A stretch of 64,000 bases of DNA from NCBI GenBank assembly GCA_964016885.1, contig OZ024748.1, positions 29,647,443 to 29,711,442 on the forward strand, written 5' to 3'. Of this stretch, positions 1 to 11,900 are shown piece after piece. A model generated the notes under the pieces. It saw only the letters and a list, made by a program, of their open reading frames with translations. It ran no database searches and was not told where the DNA came from. Origin of the DNA: Eledone cirrhosa (Eukaryota > Mollusca > Cephalopoda > Octopoda > Eledonidae). How positions within the stretch are numbered: position 1 is the stretch's first letter; each line of letters opens with the position of its first letter. A program made the position numbers and the translations under genes.

Positions 1-240
1 ATGATCACAAAACCCCAAACATTTGGCCTCCCAACTCCCCAGATCATTGGATTACAATGTGTGGAGCACATTGTTGAGCGAGAAGTCAATGAACACCCTC
101 ATAACACCAAAGATTCTTTGAAAGCTGCCATGGTCAGTGTAATGTCTAATATGAACCAGGACCATTTAATTCGAGCATGGAGACAATTTCTCTCTCACAT
201 AGAAGCAGTTATTGAAGCTGAAGGTGGATTTATTGAATAA
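1..240 (+). pseudogene. Tc1/mariner-superfamily transposase, C-terminal fragment
   Basis: The frame is open from the window edge to a stop at 238-240. It carries the C-terminal signature seen in many Tc1/mariner (IS630-related) transposases: a VEREVNEHPHNT stretch, a KAA..VMSNMN helix, and the ending IEAVIEAEGGFIE just before the stop. The third catalytic acidic block should lie just upstream, at or before the window edge; what is visible there (LPTPQIIGLQC) no longer matches the usual PLD-type text. The fragment is probably a decayed copy. No terminal inverted repeat was found downstream. Confidence 0.6.
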
Positions 241-420
241 AATTATAAAAAAGATGTTTTATTTTTATGCTTACAGCATTTTTTTCACTAATTATTAGTT
301 ATTATATATCTGTTTTTCTGTAAGCATAAATCTGTCCTCAAATACCCTAAGCACCCTGTATAATCCATGCTACCTTTAAAACTGGTCTTGTTACTCGTCA
401 AAAAGTAATCATTATATGAA

Positions 421-598
421 TAGTATCGGTAGAGGTTCGGACGCCATGCTTTGACGCATAGAGTTACGGCCCTTGCCATTCTGAGTTCAAATCCCGCCGA
501 GGTTAACTTTGCCTTTCATCCTTACGGGGTCGATAAAATAAAGTACCAGTAATGTACTGGGTAATTTTCTGGCCTTGTGCCAATAGTAGAAACAATTA
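421..598 (+). mobile_element. Cephalopod-type SINE (family A), 5'-truncated
   Basis: It has the consensus core seen repeatedly in this window: a GGTAGAG...GGACGCCATGC head, GAGTTCAAATCCCGCC (tRNA B-box-like), CCTTACGGGGTCGATAAAAT, AAAGTACCAGTAATG, and the tail CTGGCCTTGTGCC...AGTAGAAACAATT. It belongs to the 'TTGACGCAT' subtype. Confidence 0.85.
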
Positions 599-1639
599 TA
601 TGAATGTTGCTGCTGCTTAGCCCCATATCAACACTGAATGAGTCGACCTATGACCAAAGGCATTACACCCAGGTTAACATTATCCAATATCTACTTTCTC
701 CTCCACTCTAAGACAGTAGTGTGATTTGACAGCTATTTCTAGAAGGTCGACCAAATGCACAGGAGCTCTCTCTCTTTGACTCATTATATGGATGTGAGAA
801 CAGTCGGTATTTAGTGTGAATAATAACATTCGCTGTACTTTGCAATATCTAGTCGAATATCTCACATTGTTGTTCTAAGTTCAAATAGATCTTTCTCAAG
901 GTTGTCATAGTTTATAATTTATTTGCTTTGTATAAACACAATGTTGGTATTTTGGACAGAAAGATTGGTTTGGGTCATGCTTCAATAAATACACACAGAC
1001 ATATATACATTCATATACGGGGCATTTGATATAGTGCTCAACAAATGGTTAACAAGGTAGTCAATGCATTAGGAGAGGCAGAGTGAGTATAGAGCTTGGC
1101 GCCGCGGTCGGGATTTTACATCTCTCTCTCTCTCACGATATACATATATATACAGGGGTGGTGGAACTGGGGGAGGTTTCAGAGGGTCGATTGATCATGG
1201 AAAATCGATATAATGGTCAATAGGTAGTGGTTATGTCACCATCTATTTCTAGTCTCGATATCGTAGATCCATTTCACCGTCTTCAGAAATAATTGTTTCT
1301 ACTTTTGGCACAAGGCCAATTCGATGGAACCTTATGCGATGAGAGCCTACAAGCTCTCACTATATGAGATCGTTCTAACGTTATCGGCCCCACCTTAAAC
1401 AGGCGTGTGTGTATGTGTATACATATATATATAATTAATAGTTGTAGAAATGACAAAATCTATGAAATTGGAAGGCATGATGAAAAATAAATGTCCGAGT
1501 TTGCGTTAGCTTTCTAGAAATTGAAGTGTGCAATAATGAATGTATTATATTCCTTTCTTCATTTCCATGTAATGTAATAAACTACAATTTTGAACCATCA
1601 ACTTAATCGTAATATACATATTGGAAAAGGTAACGCTGC

Positions 1640-1810
1640 AAAATTTTATTTTAAAAATTTGCGTATGTCCCAGGAAAGAATCGCTGGACAGATTTTATGG
1701 GCAAAACCAACCGGCAGAAGACCCAGGGGTAAACCCCGAGCAAGATAGTTGGATAACATCCATGAGCTTGGCTGGTCTCTCTTGGGGATCCAGCCGAATC
1801 AGTTGGAGAT
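1640..1810 (+). pseudogene. LINE ORF2 C-terminal scrap
   Basis: The second frame reads ILWAKPTGRRPRGKP, ARWLDNIHEL, then LGIQPNQLE. This resembles the extreme C-terminus of LINE reverse transcriptases (GRRPRGRP..RWxD..). Too short to assign to a clade. Confidence 0.45.
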
Positions 1811-2117
1811 TTTTTTTTATATTAGTGTTAATGATAAAGAAATAATAATATATATATATATATAATTTTTGATGATTTAGTATTAAAGAATAAAAACGAA
1901 TGATAAAAAAATATTAAAAAAGTTATAGCTATAGACTTATAGGTAAGTCCAGCACTGGTGTTGTGGGGGAAACTAAACTGTAGTTATGCTACATTAAATT
2001 AGGATACAAGCAAAATACAATAGCTTACATGATAAATATGGAAAAGTTCGAAAAATCATTTTCTCATATATATATATTATGAAATACAGTTCTTGCTCAC
2101 AATAATTTCTATACTTT

Positions 2118-2118
2118 C

Positions 2119-2172
<54 letters not shown>
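2118..2172. repeat. (TA)n microsatellite
   Basis: Uninterrupted TA dinucleotides of about 55 bp. Confidence 0.95.
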
Positions 2173-2319
2173 TAGTTTCAGTCACTGGAATGTGACTAAA
2201 CTGGGGTTCCACCCTCAAAGGTATAGACGATTATTTTGTTCCCGACCGCATCCTGCGGTTACTGTTATTGACCTCGGAAGGATAAAACACAAATGTGATT
2301 TGAGCAAGATTTGAATTTA

Positions 2320-3120
2320 TACATATATATTTTATAAATCTACATATCTCAATTTATTTTACATCATCTCAAGTGCATGATGCTAAATTTAATCCGAATG
2401 ATTTAAGATGTTTATTTTTCAGTTATACTTTTATTTACAAGTTGAAAAATCGATAATAAAAAAATCTTTGAAAAATATATATATATATATTAAATTGACT
2501 TCTTTGCGAAAAAGTAAAAAAAAACAAGAAAAAATACCTTATTGGTTAGGTTAAATGTCAAAAACTGGGTTGTATTAGTGCTAGGTGTTAAATACTTAAG
2601 AGTTGTATCGTGTACGATGGTCGGCATGGTTATTTGACCATTTACATGAATAGAAACAATAGCGGCAACAACAGTGCAACATAAATAAATAAAGATAACA
2701 GTGCGAAATGATACATAAAAGGCCGGGGGAGAAAACAAATGAAAATTAATTTGCGAGACGTGAAGTGTGTATGGGAAGCAAATCAAGCCATTTTCATAAG
2801 GGATAACAACTTTTATACTCACAATAATAAATGTTATTTTAGCTACAAAAATAGCGAAGAGCGACTGAAAGTAATCGTAAAAGAACTGACAGAGAAAACA
2901 ATATTGACAATTATTTTAGGTGAAAATCAAAACCATCACAGAAATTGAGAGAAAGAGACTGATAGCTGTGTCGCAGTAGAAACAAAACTCAATAGACGGT
3001 AGTGTGAACCTAATAGAAGGGACAGAAATCAGATGGACACCGCTTTGTCCTTAGCTCGATAATTGTTACGGGTAGAAAGTGACAAAGAGTGGGGAGGTTC
3101 GTTATCACGTGATTATCTCA
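2320..3120. other. No gene recognised
   Basis: AT-rich sequence with short spurious frames on both strands. No homology or repeat is recognised. Confidence 0.5.
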
Positions 3121-3179
3121 CATGACCCACACAAAAACCCTTAATTCATTTTTGCGAGGGGCTTTTTTAAAATCTTCTA

Positions 3180-3740
3180 ATCCCTTTTTTTCTACCATAA
3201 ACTTCTCTGATTTTGAGTGTCATCTGACTAACTTTTCTTTTCTAATGCCCCTGCTCCTCTATTCTCATCCCTCTCTCTCTTTCTCCTGCTTTGAGCGGGA
3301 AAGGGTCGCAGTGAGATGCTTTGCTTCTTGCCCCATCCACATTTTATCCTTCCTTCACGTCATCACTATGGCCTTTAACTAGTTATTGATGGTGGTATCG
3401 ATGTCATCAATGTATGGCAAACATTCATTTCATCTCTCCACCACCATCTCTTAATCTCCCTTACCACCATCAGTATCTCCCTCTTTCTTCTCTGTTCCTG
3501 CTACCATGGTTTCTATATCACTTGTTTTTTTTCTTTATACCTGAAATGACCCTTTCTTTATCTCTCTTTTTTTTCTCTATACCTGTCATTACCCTTTCTT
3601 TATTTCTCTCTTCTTCTCTGTACCTGCTACCACGCTTTCTTTATTACTCAGTTAAACCTTTTTTGTTCCCTCCTCTCTCTTCTCCTGCTCCTTCACCTTC
3701 GTTCATCTTTCTCCCACTCCCCTCCCACCTCATTATCACT
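3180..3740. repeat. Pyrimidine-rich (CT)n-type tract
   Basis: Long interrupted runs of TCTC, TTTC and CCTCTC on the + strand. The apparent S/L/F-rich ORFs here are composition artefacts. Confidence 0.7.
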
Positions 3741-4117
3741 CTGTTGAATAGAAGTAACTGTTGAAGTAAGCGAGAAAGTAAGATTGCGCCGTGTTTGAAA
3801 CAACAGGACGAAGAGAAGGGGGAGGATGAGGAGACAGCCAGATTGGTGTCCCTTAGCAAACTTAGTCTCCGGAACAACTTCCGCGCAAACACCACCACTA
3901 CAAGTTTATAAACACGCAACGGAGTTAGGGACAGTGGGACACCTAAAAATCTTTTCGGAGTGCTGTTATACAACGGATTTTACTTGTTTACAAGCTCACT
4001 GATTGATGCATGCTCGAAAAGGTGGGGAAGCACCATTGTTAATCATCACCAACAATCCCTCTAATTCATACATAAATACATATACACTAGAACCACCAAA
4101 ACATTACACGTATACGC

Positions 4118-4206
4118 GCGTTCGTATATATATATAAGTATATATATATATATATACATACACACATATATATAAATATATATATATATATATGTGTGTA
4201 TGTATA
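4118..4206. repeat. (TA)n/(CA)n compound microsatellite
   Basis: Alternating TATATA and TACACACA runs. Confidence 0.85.
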
Positions 4207-4389
4207 TGCAAATACAGAACTATATAGATTTCGAAAAAGGAAGTGTTAGTAAGAGAGAAGCAAAAAGTAAAAGTTAAAGACCTCCCGACAATGAACACGT
4301 ATAAAGACAGATAAAAACATGTATACACATAACTAGAAATAGAGTGCGTGTAATATATATTTATATAGTGTAGCGTTGCACGAACGATA

Positions 4390-4956
4390 TAATTTTGATA
4401 ACCGTTGGCATGTTTGTTTGACTTCGTGTGTTGTTCTACTGGCTATTGGTTTCTTTTATAAAACTAAGAGAAAACAATACACAACGAACGAGTAGACCTC
4501 AGTCTACTCTATTTTGTCAGGCTATCATTATCTGTTTCTCTATCTTCTATTGTATTGGTAGACCGACACATACATTACACAAAGATAAGTGGGGTTGTTG
4601 GTGTTTAGCCCCAGGTAGGTCAGCTGCCCTGATCAAAAAAGAAAACTTAAACGAACGAACGACAGTCAGTGTGTTGTGATTTGTAGAAAATCTTGGTGCA
4701 ATTTTTAACTGGTTCGAAATCAATCCCATTTTAACAGTCGTAGAAATTAAATAAAAAGGAAAAAAAAAAAAAATTCAACAAGGAACAGAGGAACGTTTAC
4801 GACGACGACAGTAGCAGTAACAAGAAGACTGCATTTTTGGTGGTGCTAGTGGTTCATGTTATTGAAGAGAAGCAATCACTTGGAATTAATAATAATAACC
4901 CTACAGATCAATGTAGCCATGCAGTTGGAGGGGTATACAAATGTCGTCCTTCCAAA
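4390..4956 (+). other. LMBR1L: Probable 5' untranslated/promoter-proximal region of LMBR1L
   Basis: No coding homology is seen. The frame of exon 1 stays open upstream to another ATG at 4837, which would add 40 residues of low-complexity, non-family sequence. The ATG at 4957 is preferred because the family's conserved REQxFH block starts within 10 to 15 residues of the start in vertebrate homologues, and because it has A at -3. At least one short out-of-frame upstream ATG is present (about 4910, followed directly by TAG). No convincing TATA box or transcription start can be named. Confidence 0.35.
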
Positions 4957-5025
4957 ATGATTGGAGACGACAATGAATTGGATGTCAGAGAGCAAGTTTT
5001 CCACAATGCCATTCGTGAACATGTC
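4957..5025 (+). CDS. LMBR1L: LMBR1L exon 1 (residues 1-23)
   Basis: It encodes the extracellular N-terminus with the family block REQVFHNAIRE. The donor is GTAAGT at 5026, phase 0. Confidence 0.88.
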
Positions 5026-5381
5026 GTAAGTAGAACAAAAAAAAAAAAGACAAACAAGACCCAACCCCTACACCAGTTGCCTTAATTATTAATACTGTTC
5101 AACTTTTATGTTTTGAGTTCAAATCTCGGTAGGGGTAGATTTAATATGTACCACTTAAATACTTGTAAATTATATACTCCTCTAAAAATTAATTGTGTAT
5201 ATATATATAATGTATAACAAATTTAATATAGAAATGGCTTCTACAGGACTAGAACTGTTTCTTTCGAATGAAACAGTTCTAGTCCTGTGGAAGCCATTTC
5301 TATATAAAATTTGCTGTTTACACTCTACTAATGTATTGAGTACTCTACTTACTGTGGTTACCCCCAATTGAACCCGGGACT

Positions 5382-5430
<49 letters not shown>

Positions 5431-8400
5431 ATACATATGTGTGTGTATATATATGTATACATGTGTGTGTATATATATGTATACGTGTGTGTGTGTATAT
5501 ATATGTATACATGTATGTATACATGTGTGTGTGTGTGTATATCTATACATGTATGTATACATGTGTGTGTGTGTGTATATATCTGTATACATGTGTATGT
5601 ATATATGTGTATATGTATATGTATATATACATGCATACACATATGTGTGTGTGTGTATAATATATATATATATATACACACAGTACAATGAGTTCTTGTA
5701 AACTTTCGGACAACTGGTCTATATAGTTGAATTGAAAGTGTCAATAAAGTCGACCTTGCTTCTCGTCACCGTGGTCCATTAAATAAGTATCAGTCAATTA
5801 TTGAATATCTAATTAATTGTAAACCCACCCACCCCACACGTAATCACTTACGGCCGGGTTTGTGTTGATGTGAGAAATTGTTATTGTATGTCCATTATAT
5901 TCTATGTTGGAATCTCGAAAAGTTGAGATGTTTAAGCCATGGTCCTTCACCTACTGAATTCAATTCGCCATCGGAGATTAACTTACACTGGCATCCTTCT
6001 GAAATCGATAAAATCCTGTAGCAGCCAACTACTTTGTCTTTTCTCGCTCCATACACAGTAAAAAAAAAAAACGCTTGAAAATGTTGGACGATTTCACTTT
6101 CGTTCCCCATGAATGTACTTCAGTAGGAAATCAATATGTGTTATGTATGACCCTCACCTCTCGATTCCAAATCCAGAATACTGGAAATTCGATGAAATAC
6201 AAAATTAGATTCAGACAACTGCCCCTTTTCTTCAAAGAGTAGGTTTTGTATGATACATTCAACTCAACCTAGATATCGAACTAGGTTCGATTTCTAGTCA
6301 ACGCAATTTCATCCTCACTTAACCTGCCAAAAATGCTTACTGATTTTTTAGTTGCATCCCTTCCTATTTCGACTCGAAATCCTGAGTTTTTTTTTTCTCG
6401 TCTTTCATCACTCCGGGTTCGATAAATCAAGTACTAAACACATACTGGAGATGATTAGTAAGTGAGGCAAACTAATTTTGTTCTGATGGTCTGTTAGAGG
6501 TGCTGCGTTTAGTTTTTATTTGTCGAGCTCGCTGGCTGATTTCGATTTCAAATTGAAAGCAGCTTTCACTTAACATCGACAATTCATTTCAGTTTGAAAA
6601 TATAAAGCAAGAAATACTTGAACATCACAGCATCCCATCTCACTTAACTTTTTGAATAGGCTATGTAGCCGGTAAACCCTAAAGGGATGCAACACACATA
6701 TCACCAACCCCTTCCTTCCTCAATCATTCATAGATGTGTATGTCATAATTATTTTGTATAATGTGTCTATTTATGAATATGTATGAGTAGATGTGTGTGT
6801 GTGTGTATGTATGTATGGGTTTGCACTTCTGTTGTCTATCTGTTTATGTATTTACGTGTAGATGTGTGCGTGTGTGTGTATAACTAAAGTACGTTAAGAA
6901 TGGACGACTAAATGATTTTAACTTTTTTTTTAAGAATTGATGGTGGAAAAGATTTCAAATTGTCTTAACTCAAATCGTAAAACTCATGGTGTCTGACACT
7001 CTTACCGACTGGTAGTCTATTTTACCAAGACCGGCTACATAGCCTCTTCCATAAATTTTGAAACGTCATACTTCTACACGAGACTAATACTACTACCATT
7101 ATTACTACAAGTGATAAATGTTACTTGTGACACAATTTCCACTCATGTTTTCTGGCATGTTTCATTTGTTTACGATATAGCAATGGTCTCTCTCTTTCGT
7201 TATCACTGTCCCTGTTAAGAGGGAGCTCTCCTAAAGAATTCCTGTTTATTTGTACTCCCATTCATTCGTCCACCGGAGCGAGCTAAATCCACGATCCTAC
7301 ATGAATTTACTGATTATTGAAGGCACCCAAGTCTTATTTCTGAACCCCACTTCTAACATTAAGTTAACACAAAAATGCGTGTTTGATTAATGAATGTTCA
7401 TTGTATAGACGCAAGAACTCAAGATTTGTGATAGAGGCTAAATGGGATTGCATGGCTCTCAATAGCATGCAGAAATCGAAATATGGAATTTCTTATATCA
7501 TTCTTCCGAGTTTCGTTCGTTATAACCGACGAGTGTCGTCGTGGTATATGATGTTAAATTGTTAGATAGTCTCCTCCATTTAGGCTGAAAAGTTGGTTTG
7601 TATTTTGTTAGCTGGTCCTTTGGTGTGTCCTTAATATCCCAGTCCTAAATAAATTATTGTTGTTTAGCTCAAGCATGGGCAACCTTTTTTTGAGTAGTGG
7701 GCCACATATGATGTGGTTTATCATAAGGTGGGCCGCATTACTAAAGAATCCAAGGCAATTTTGAAATTGCGTACCATTCAGAAAGTCAAACGGACCGCAG
7801 TTTGCACACGACTGGTTTATTTAGGACATATTTTTGGACTACTATCAAATGGGTAGGGTGTTCAAGGGAGCAGTAGTCCAAACAATCATGTAGAAACTCC
7901 CACAGAATAAGTAGCCTGTGAGAGGTGGCAGGGGTCATTGTATGAACCAAGGTGTGTTCTATTTAGTTTAGTGTCAACTTTAAACGTCGACATAGTTTAA
8001 GACCTATTCTTTTATTCGTTTACTAGTTTATTGCGATCTCTTTTTGTCCAACAGCTATGTCACCTGTTGACGAATAAACCCTTCATTGTTGAGAGAGAGA
8101 GAGAGATGAAATTGTATCTTAACAGTGTAGTACCGGAAACAAATCTTGATTACACATCGCCTGTTAAATTACCTTGACCTTGGAGGTCAATTATGAAGGA
8201 TCCTGCTTAAATTCTATCTAACCAACAGTCGTCCCCATTTTTTCAACCCCCCCCCCCCTCCCTGAGTTGCTCGCCACCAGCGTTGTCTCATGAGTTGACT
8301 TGAATGATATAAAGTAAAGTATAATACTTGCGACCGTACTCTTGTTTTCTGTCCGTATACGGTGGTGCTAATTGTACATTACATATAAATACGTGTGTGT

Positions 8401-8887
8401 ATTACATATACGTATGTGCATTACCTATAAATACGTGTGTCGGTGGATTGGCAATATCGGTAGAAAGTCGGAAGCCATGCTTGCAGCATCGAGTCACGGC
8501 CCTTTACGGTCTGGGTTCAAATCCCGCCGAGGTTAACTTTGTCTTTCATCCTTACGGGGTGGATAAAATAAAGTACCAGTAATGCACTAGATTAATTGCT
8601 GGCCTTGTGCCAAAAGTAGAAACAGTTATTACATATGGTTGCGTGTGTATCATGACTCAGGTGTAAAGTTTTAGATGGTGTTTTACAATCATCAGACACA
8701 TGTAATACACCGTTTGGTTAAATTGTTATTTCATAGCAGTCTTTTTTTTAAAAACTACGTAAACTACGTATATTAGTATTACGTGTTATTCAATTGAAAC
8801 TTCTGAAAAATGTAGTAACCACACCTACACATGTAATGTGCGTGTAAATGGCATGATTTATACGCATGAAATACGCATGTGTATGTA

Positions 8888-8934
<47 letters not shown>

Positions 8935-11900
8935 CATCATCATCATCACTTTACGTCCGCTTTTCCTTGCTTGCAAGAGTGGGACGGGAACTGATTCTGG
9001 CTTGATTTCTACAGCTGGATGCCCTTCCTAACACCAATCTCATTTACAGTGAGTGCTGGGTACTTTTTTTCCGTGGCACCTCCACGACCACTTTACAGTG
9101 TGGGCTGGGTGTTTTTTTTCCGTGGCACCTCCACGACCACTTTGCAGTGGAATGATAGGGACCCCAATCCCTATCATCTCATTTCTTCAGCTGAGTTAAT
9201 TGGAGCAATATGAAATAAAGTGTCTTGCTCAAGGAAACAACACATCACCCGGTCTGAGAATTGAACTCACAACCGTTCGATTGATATATATATATATATA
9301 TATACATACATATATTTTAAGTATGTGTTGTTTACCGACACCTCAGTATGCAGGGTGGAGCACTCTACGAAGTACACAGACTGGTTTGTTTACTCCGGAG
9401 TAATGTAAAATAAAATGTGAAAGTCAAACATATTAAAGTTGGCTTCGTTTATTCCAGTTCCCTGCTATATATATGGCATACGTTAAGACGGGCGTTCCGG
9501 AAAGTGAAAGTAAATTTTTTGACAACACTGAATTTGTTTTTTTGTTTTTTTTTACAGTGAAAGTTACGATACACACGCAATTGTATGGATTTCTTAATAT
9601 ATATATATATGTGTGGGTGTGTATATGTGTGTATATATATGTGTGTCTGTATGTATATATATATATATGTGTTTGTATATATATATGTGTTTGTGTCATC
9701 ATCATCGTTTAACGTCTATCTAAAGAAAAAATAATCACACACGCAATACTAATTAACACCATATCACTATAGAGACCTGTTGTAAATAAACAAACAAATT
9801 CACAGTGTACACACATATTTACACACCCACACATATATATATATTAAGAAATCCATACAATTGCGTGTGTATCGTAATTTTCATTGTAAAAAAAAAAAAA
9901 TTCAGTGTTGTCAAAAAATTTACTTTCACTTTCCGGAACGCCCGTCTTAACGTATGCCACCTTTTCCTATATATGCCATGACTAAATTATAACCATCAAC
10001 ATAGTCAAGGTATAATAATAATGAAATTATTGTGTACAGTGCTCAGCACTACATGTCAGACATCAACTTATTTTATCTGATGAGGACGTTCTGTTAAAAT
10101 AGCTTAGTACCTCTGAAATATGTATAATAAAATATATTTGATCACATGAATGTCTATATTTATTAATATTTTGAAGTAATATAATATATATATATATATA
10201 GTATAAACAAAGTTTCATATATTTAACATGCATGTGCTACCATTGGTTTCGGGGTCCAGTCATCGCCTTCACTGTATAATGGAAGAGGCACATTTAAACT
10301 GGCCTTTCATTGAGGCACGTGGACAAAAATATTTGTTTATACTAAATAAGCTCTCCTCCAACAAATTGAGCACTGTTTTCCTTGATATCTTCATCTACGG
10401 ATTTCTGCCAATGCGTATGTGTTATATGAGAGAGAGAGAGGTTTCCTTGCGATACACACATACAATAAATACATGTCTATGTAATGTTAATCTCTTATAT
10501 TAAATATCAGTGATTTGGTGAGTTTAAAGTTCTGAAAAAATAAATAAAATCTATTACAAAAGAACAAACCAAAAAAAGCCCTAACTAAAAACTCTTGTCT
10601 ATTTTATCTTTTACGTATCAGTTTTCCTATCTCTCTAGTCTCATTCTCCCCTTTTAGTTTCCTGTTTAAGCATTCCATTCATTATTTTCGCCATGCTTTC
10701 CAGCATAGTTACGTCCCTTTATCTGAGTTCAAATCCGCCGAGGTTGACTTTGCCTTTCATCCTTACGGGATCGTAAAAATAAAGTACCAGTAATGAACTG
10801 GGTTATTGCTGGCCTTGTGCCTAAAGTAGAAACAATTATTTAGCCAAAATAACAGGGGTTCACCTTTGGGGTCTACATCATTACTTTTGTCTGTTTTTCC
10901 ATGCTGGCATGGCTGGACCGGTCATTTAAATGCAACTCATTTAGTTGCCTCTCATGACATAGAGAGAGAGAGGGATATAGTGTAGCTATTTTATTAGAAA
11001 CCAGAACACACATGTCCATTTTCTCAGAGGCCTGCAACTTGCTTACATGCGCTCCGGCACTCTCCCGAATGCATTTTTTCAAAATAGGCCTGTTCTAAAT
11101 CCAAATTAATAGAATAATGAGAGAGAATAAAATATCAATTCTGTATTTAGAGTTGGCTAAAACTGAACAAATTCTTTCATTAATAGATTTCTTATGAACG
11201 TCTCTGCCTATAATTTTCAAATCATTTTGACGATAATAAGGGGGAAAAAATGATAAAAATAGCTAACTTTCTTGTTATTAAGGTGGTATTTAGAACATAA
11301 CAAAGGTTCTTACATAAAATTATAATGGAAAGTTTTTAGATAGATGTAAACATAAAAATCGAGAGGACTCTTCAGTTGTCTCAAGGGCACAACAACCTTT
11401 CTAATGTTGGTGAGCTACACGATAAACGCACTTAGTACACACTAGAATGTGGTTGGTGATAGGAAGGACATCCAGCCATGGAAAACCTGCTAAACAACAG
11501 GTCAGGAGAACTCTTTAGCTCTATCAAAGATATGCCAACCTCCTAGTGCTGGTGCCATGATAAAATGTCCCAGGTACACTCTGTAGAGAGTGGAAACATG
11601 TAAACGAGATGTAGGCCAGAACTTATGAGGGGATCAGTAGCTTCACTTGAGTATTGACTTGGTCTGTGACAACCTGTCCAACTCTTGCTAGCATGGAAAA
11701 TGGATGTTGAATGATATGATAAACAGTTTTGTATCACAGGACCAGAGCAGTTTGGTATGAAAAGGGTTGTCTGTTTTCAATGGTTTTGCTTTAACATAAA
11801 TGGCCTCATATTTTGAGAAAAATGTTAACTGTAAAAATCTCTCAATCTTACATTCTCCTGGAGCTTCAATCTGAGGAATGAAAGTTGAGTTATCAACATT

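Noticed and set aside
3122..3973. ORFs of 86-116 codons rich in S, L, P, F upstream of LMBR1L
   Set aside because: Frames of the pyrimidine tract with no domain or splice support.
5182..5744. Several overlapping ORFs of 79-168 codons on both strands
   Set aside because: They are Y/I/T/H or V/C/Y repeats read from the (TA)n/(TG)n microsatellite.
8441..8630. tRNA gene call from the GGTTCAAATCC box
   Set aside because: The box lies in a SINE core; there is no complete cloverleaf or anticodon arm.
10060..10130. Hammerhead ribozyme candidate (CTGATGAGGACG)
   Set aside because: The conserved GAAA box and closing stems are missing; only the CTGATGA word is present. The text is part of a dispersed repeat also seen near 48000.
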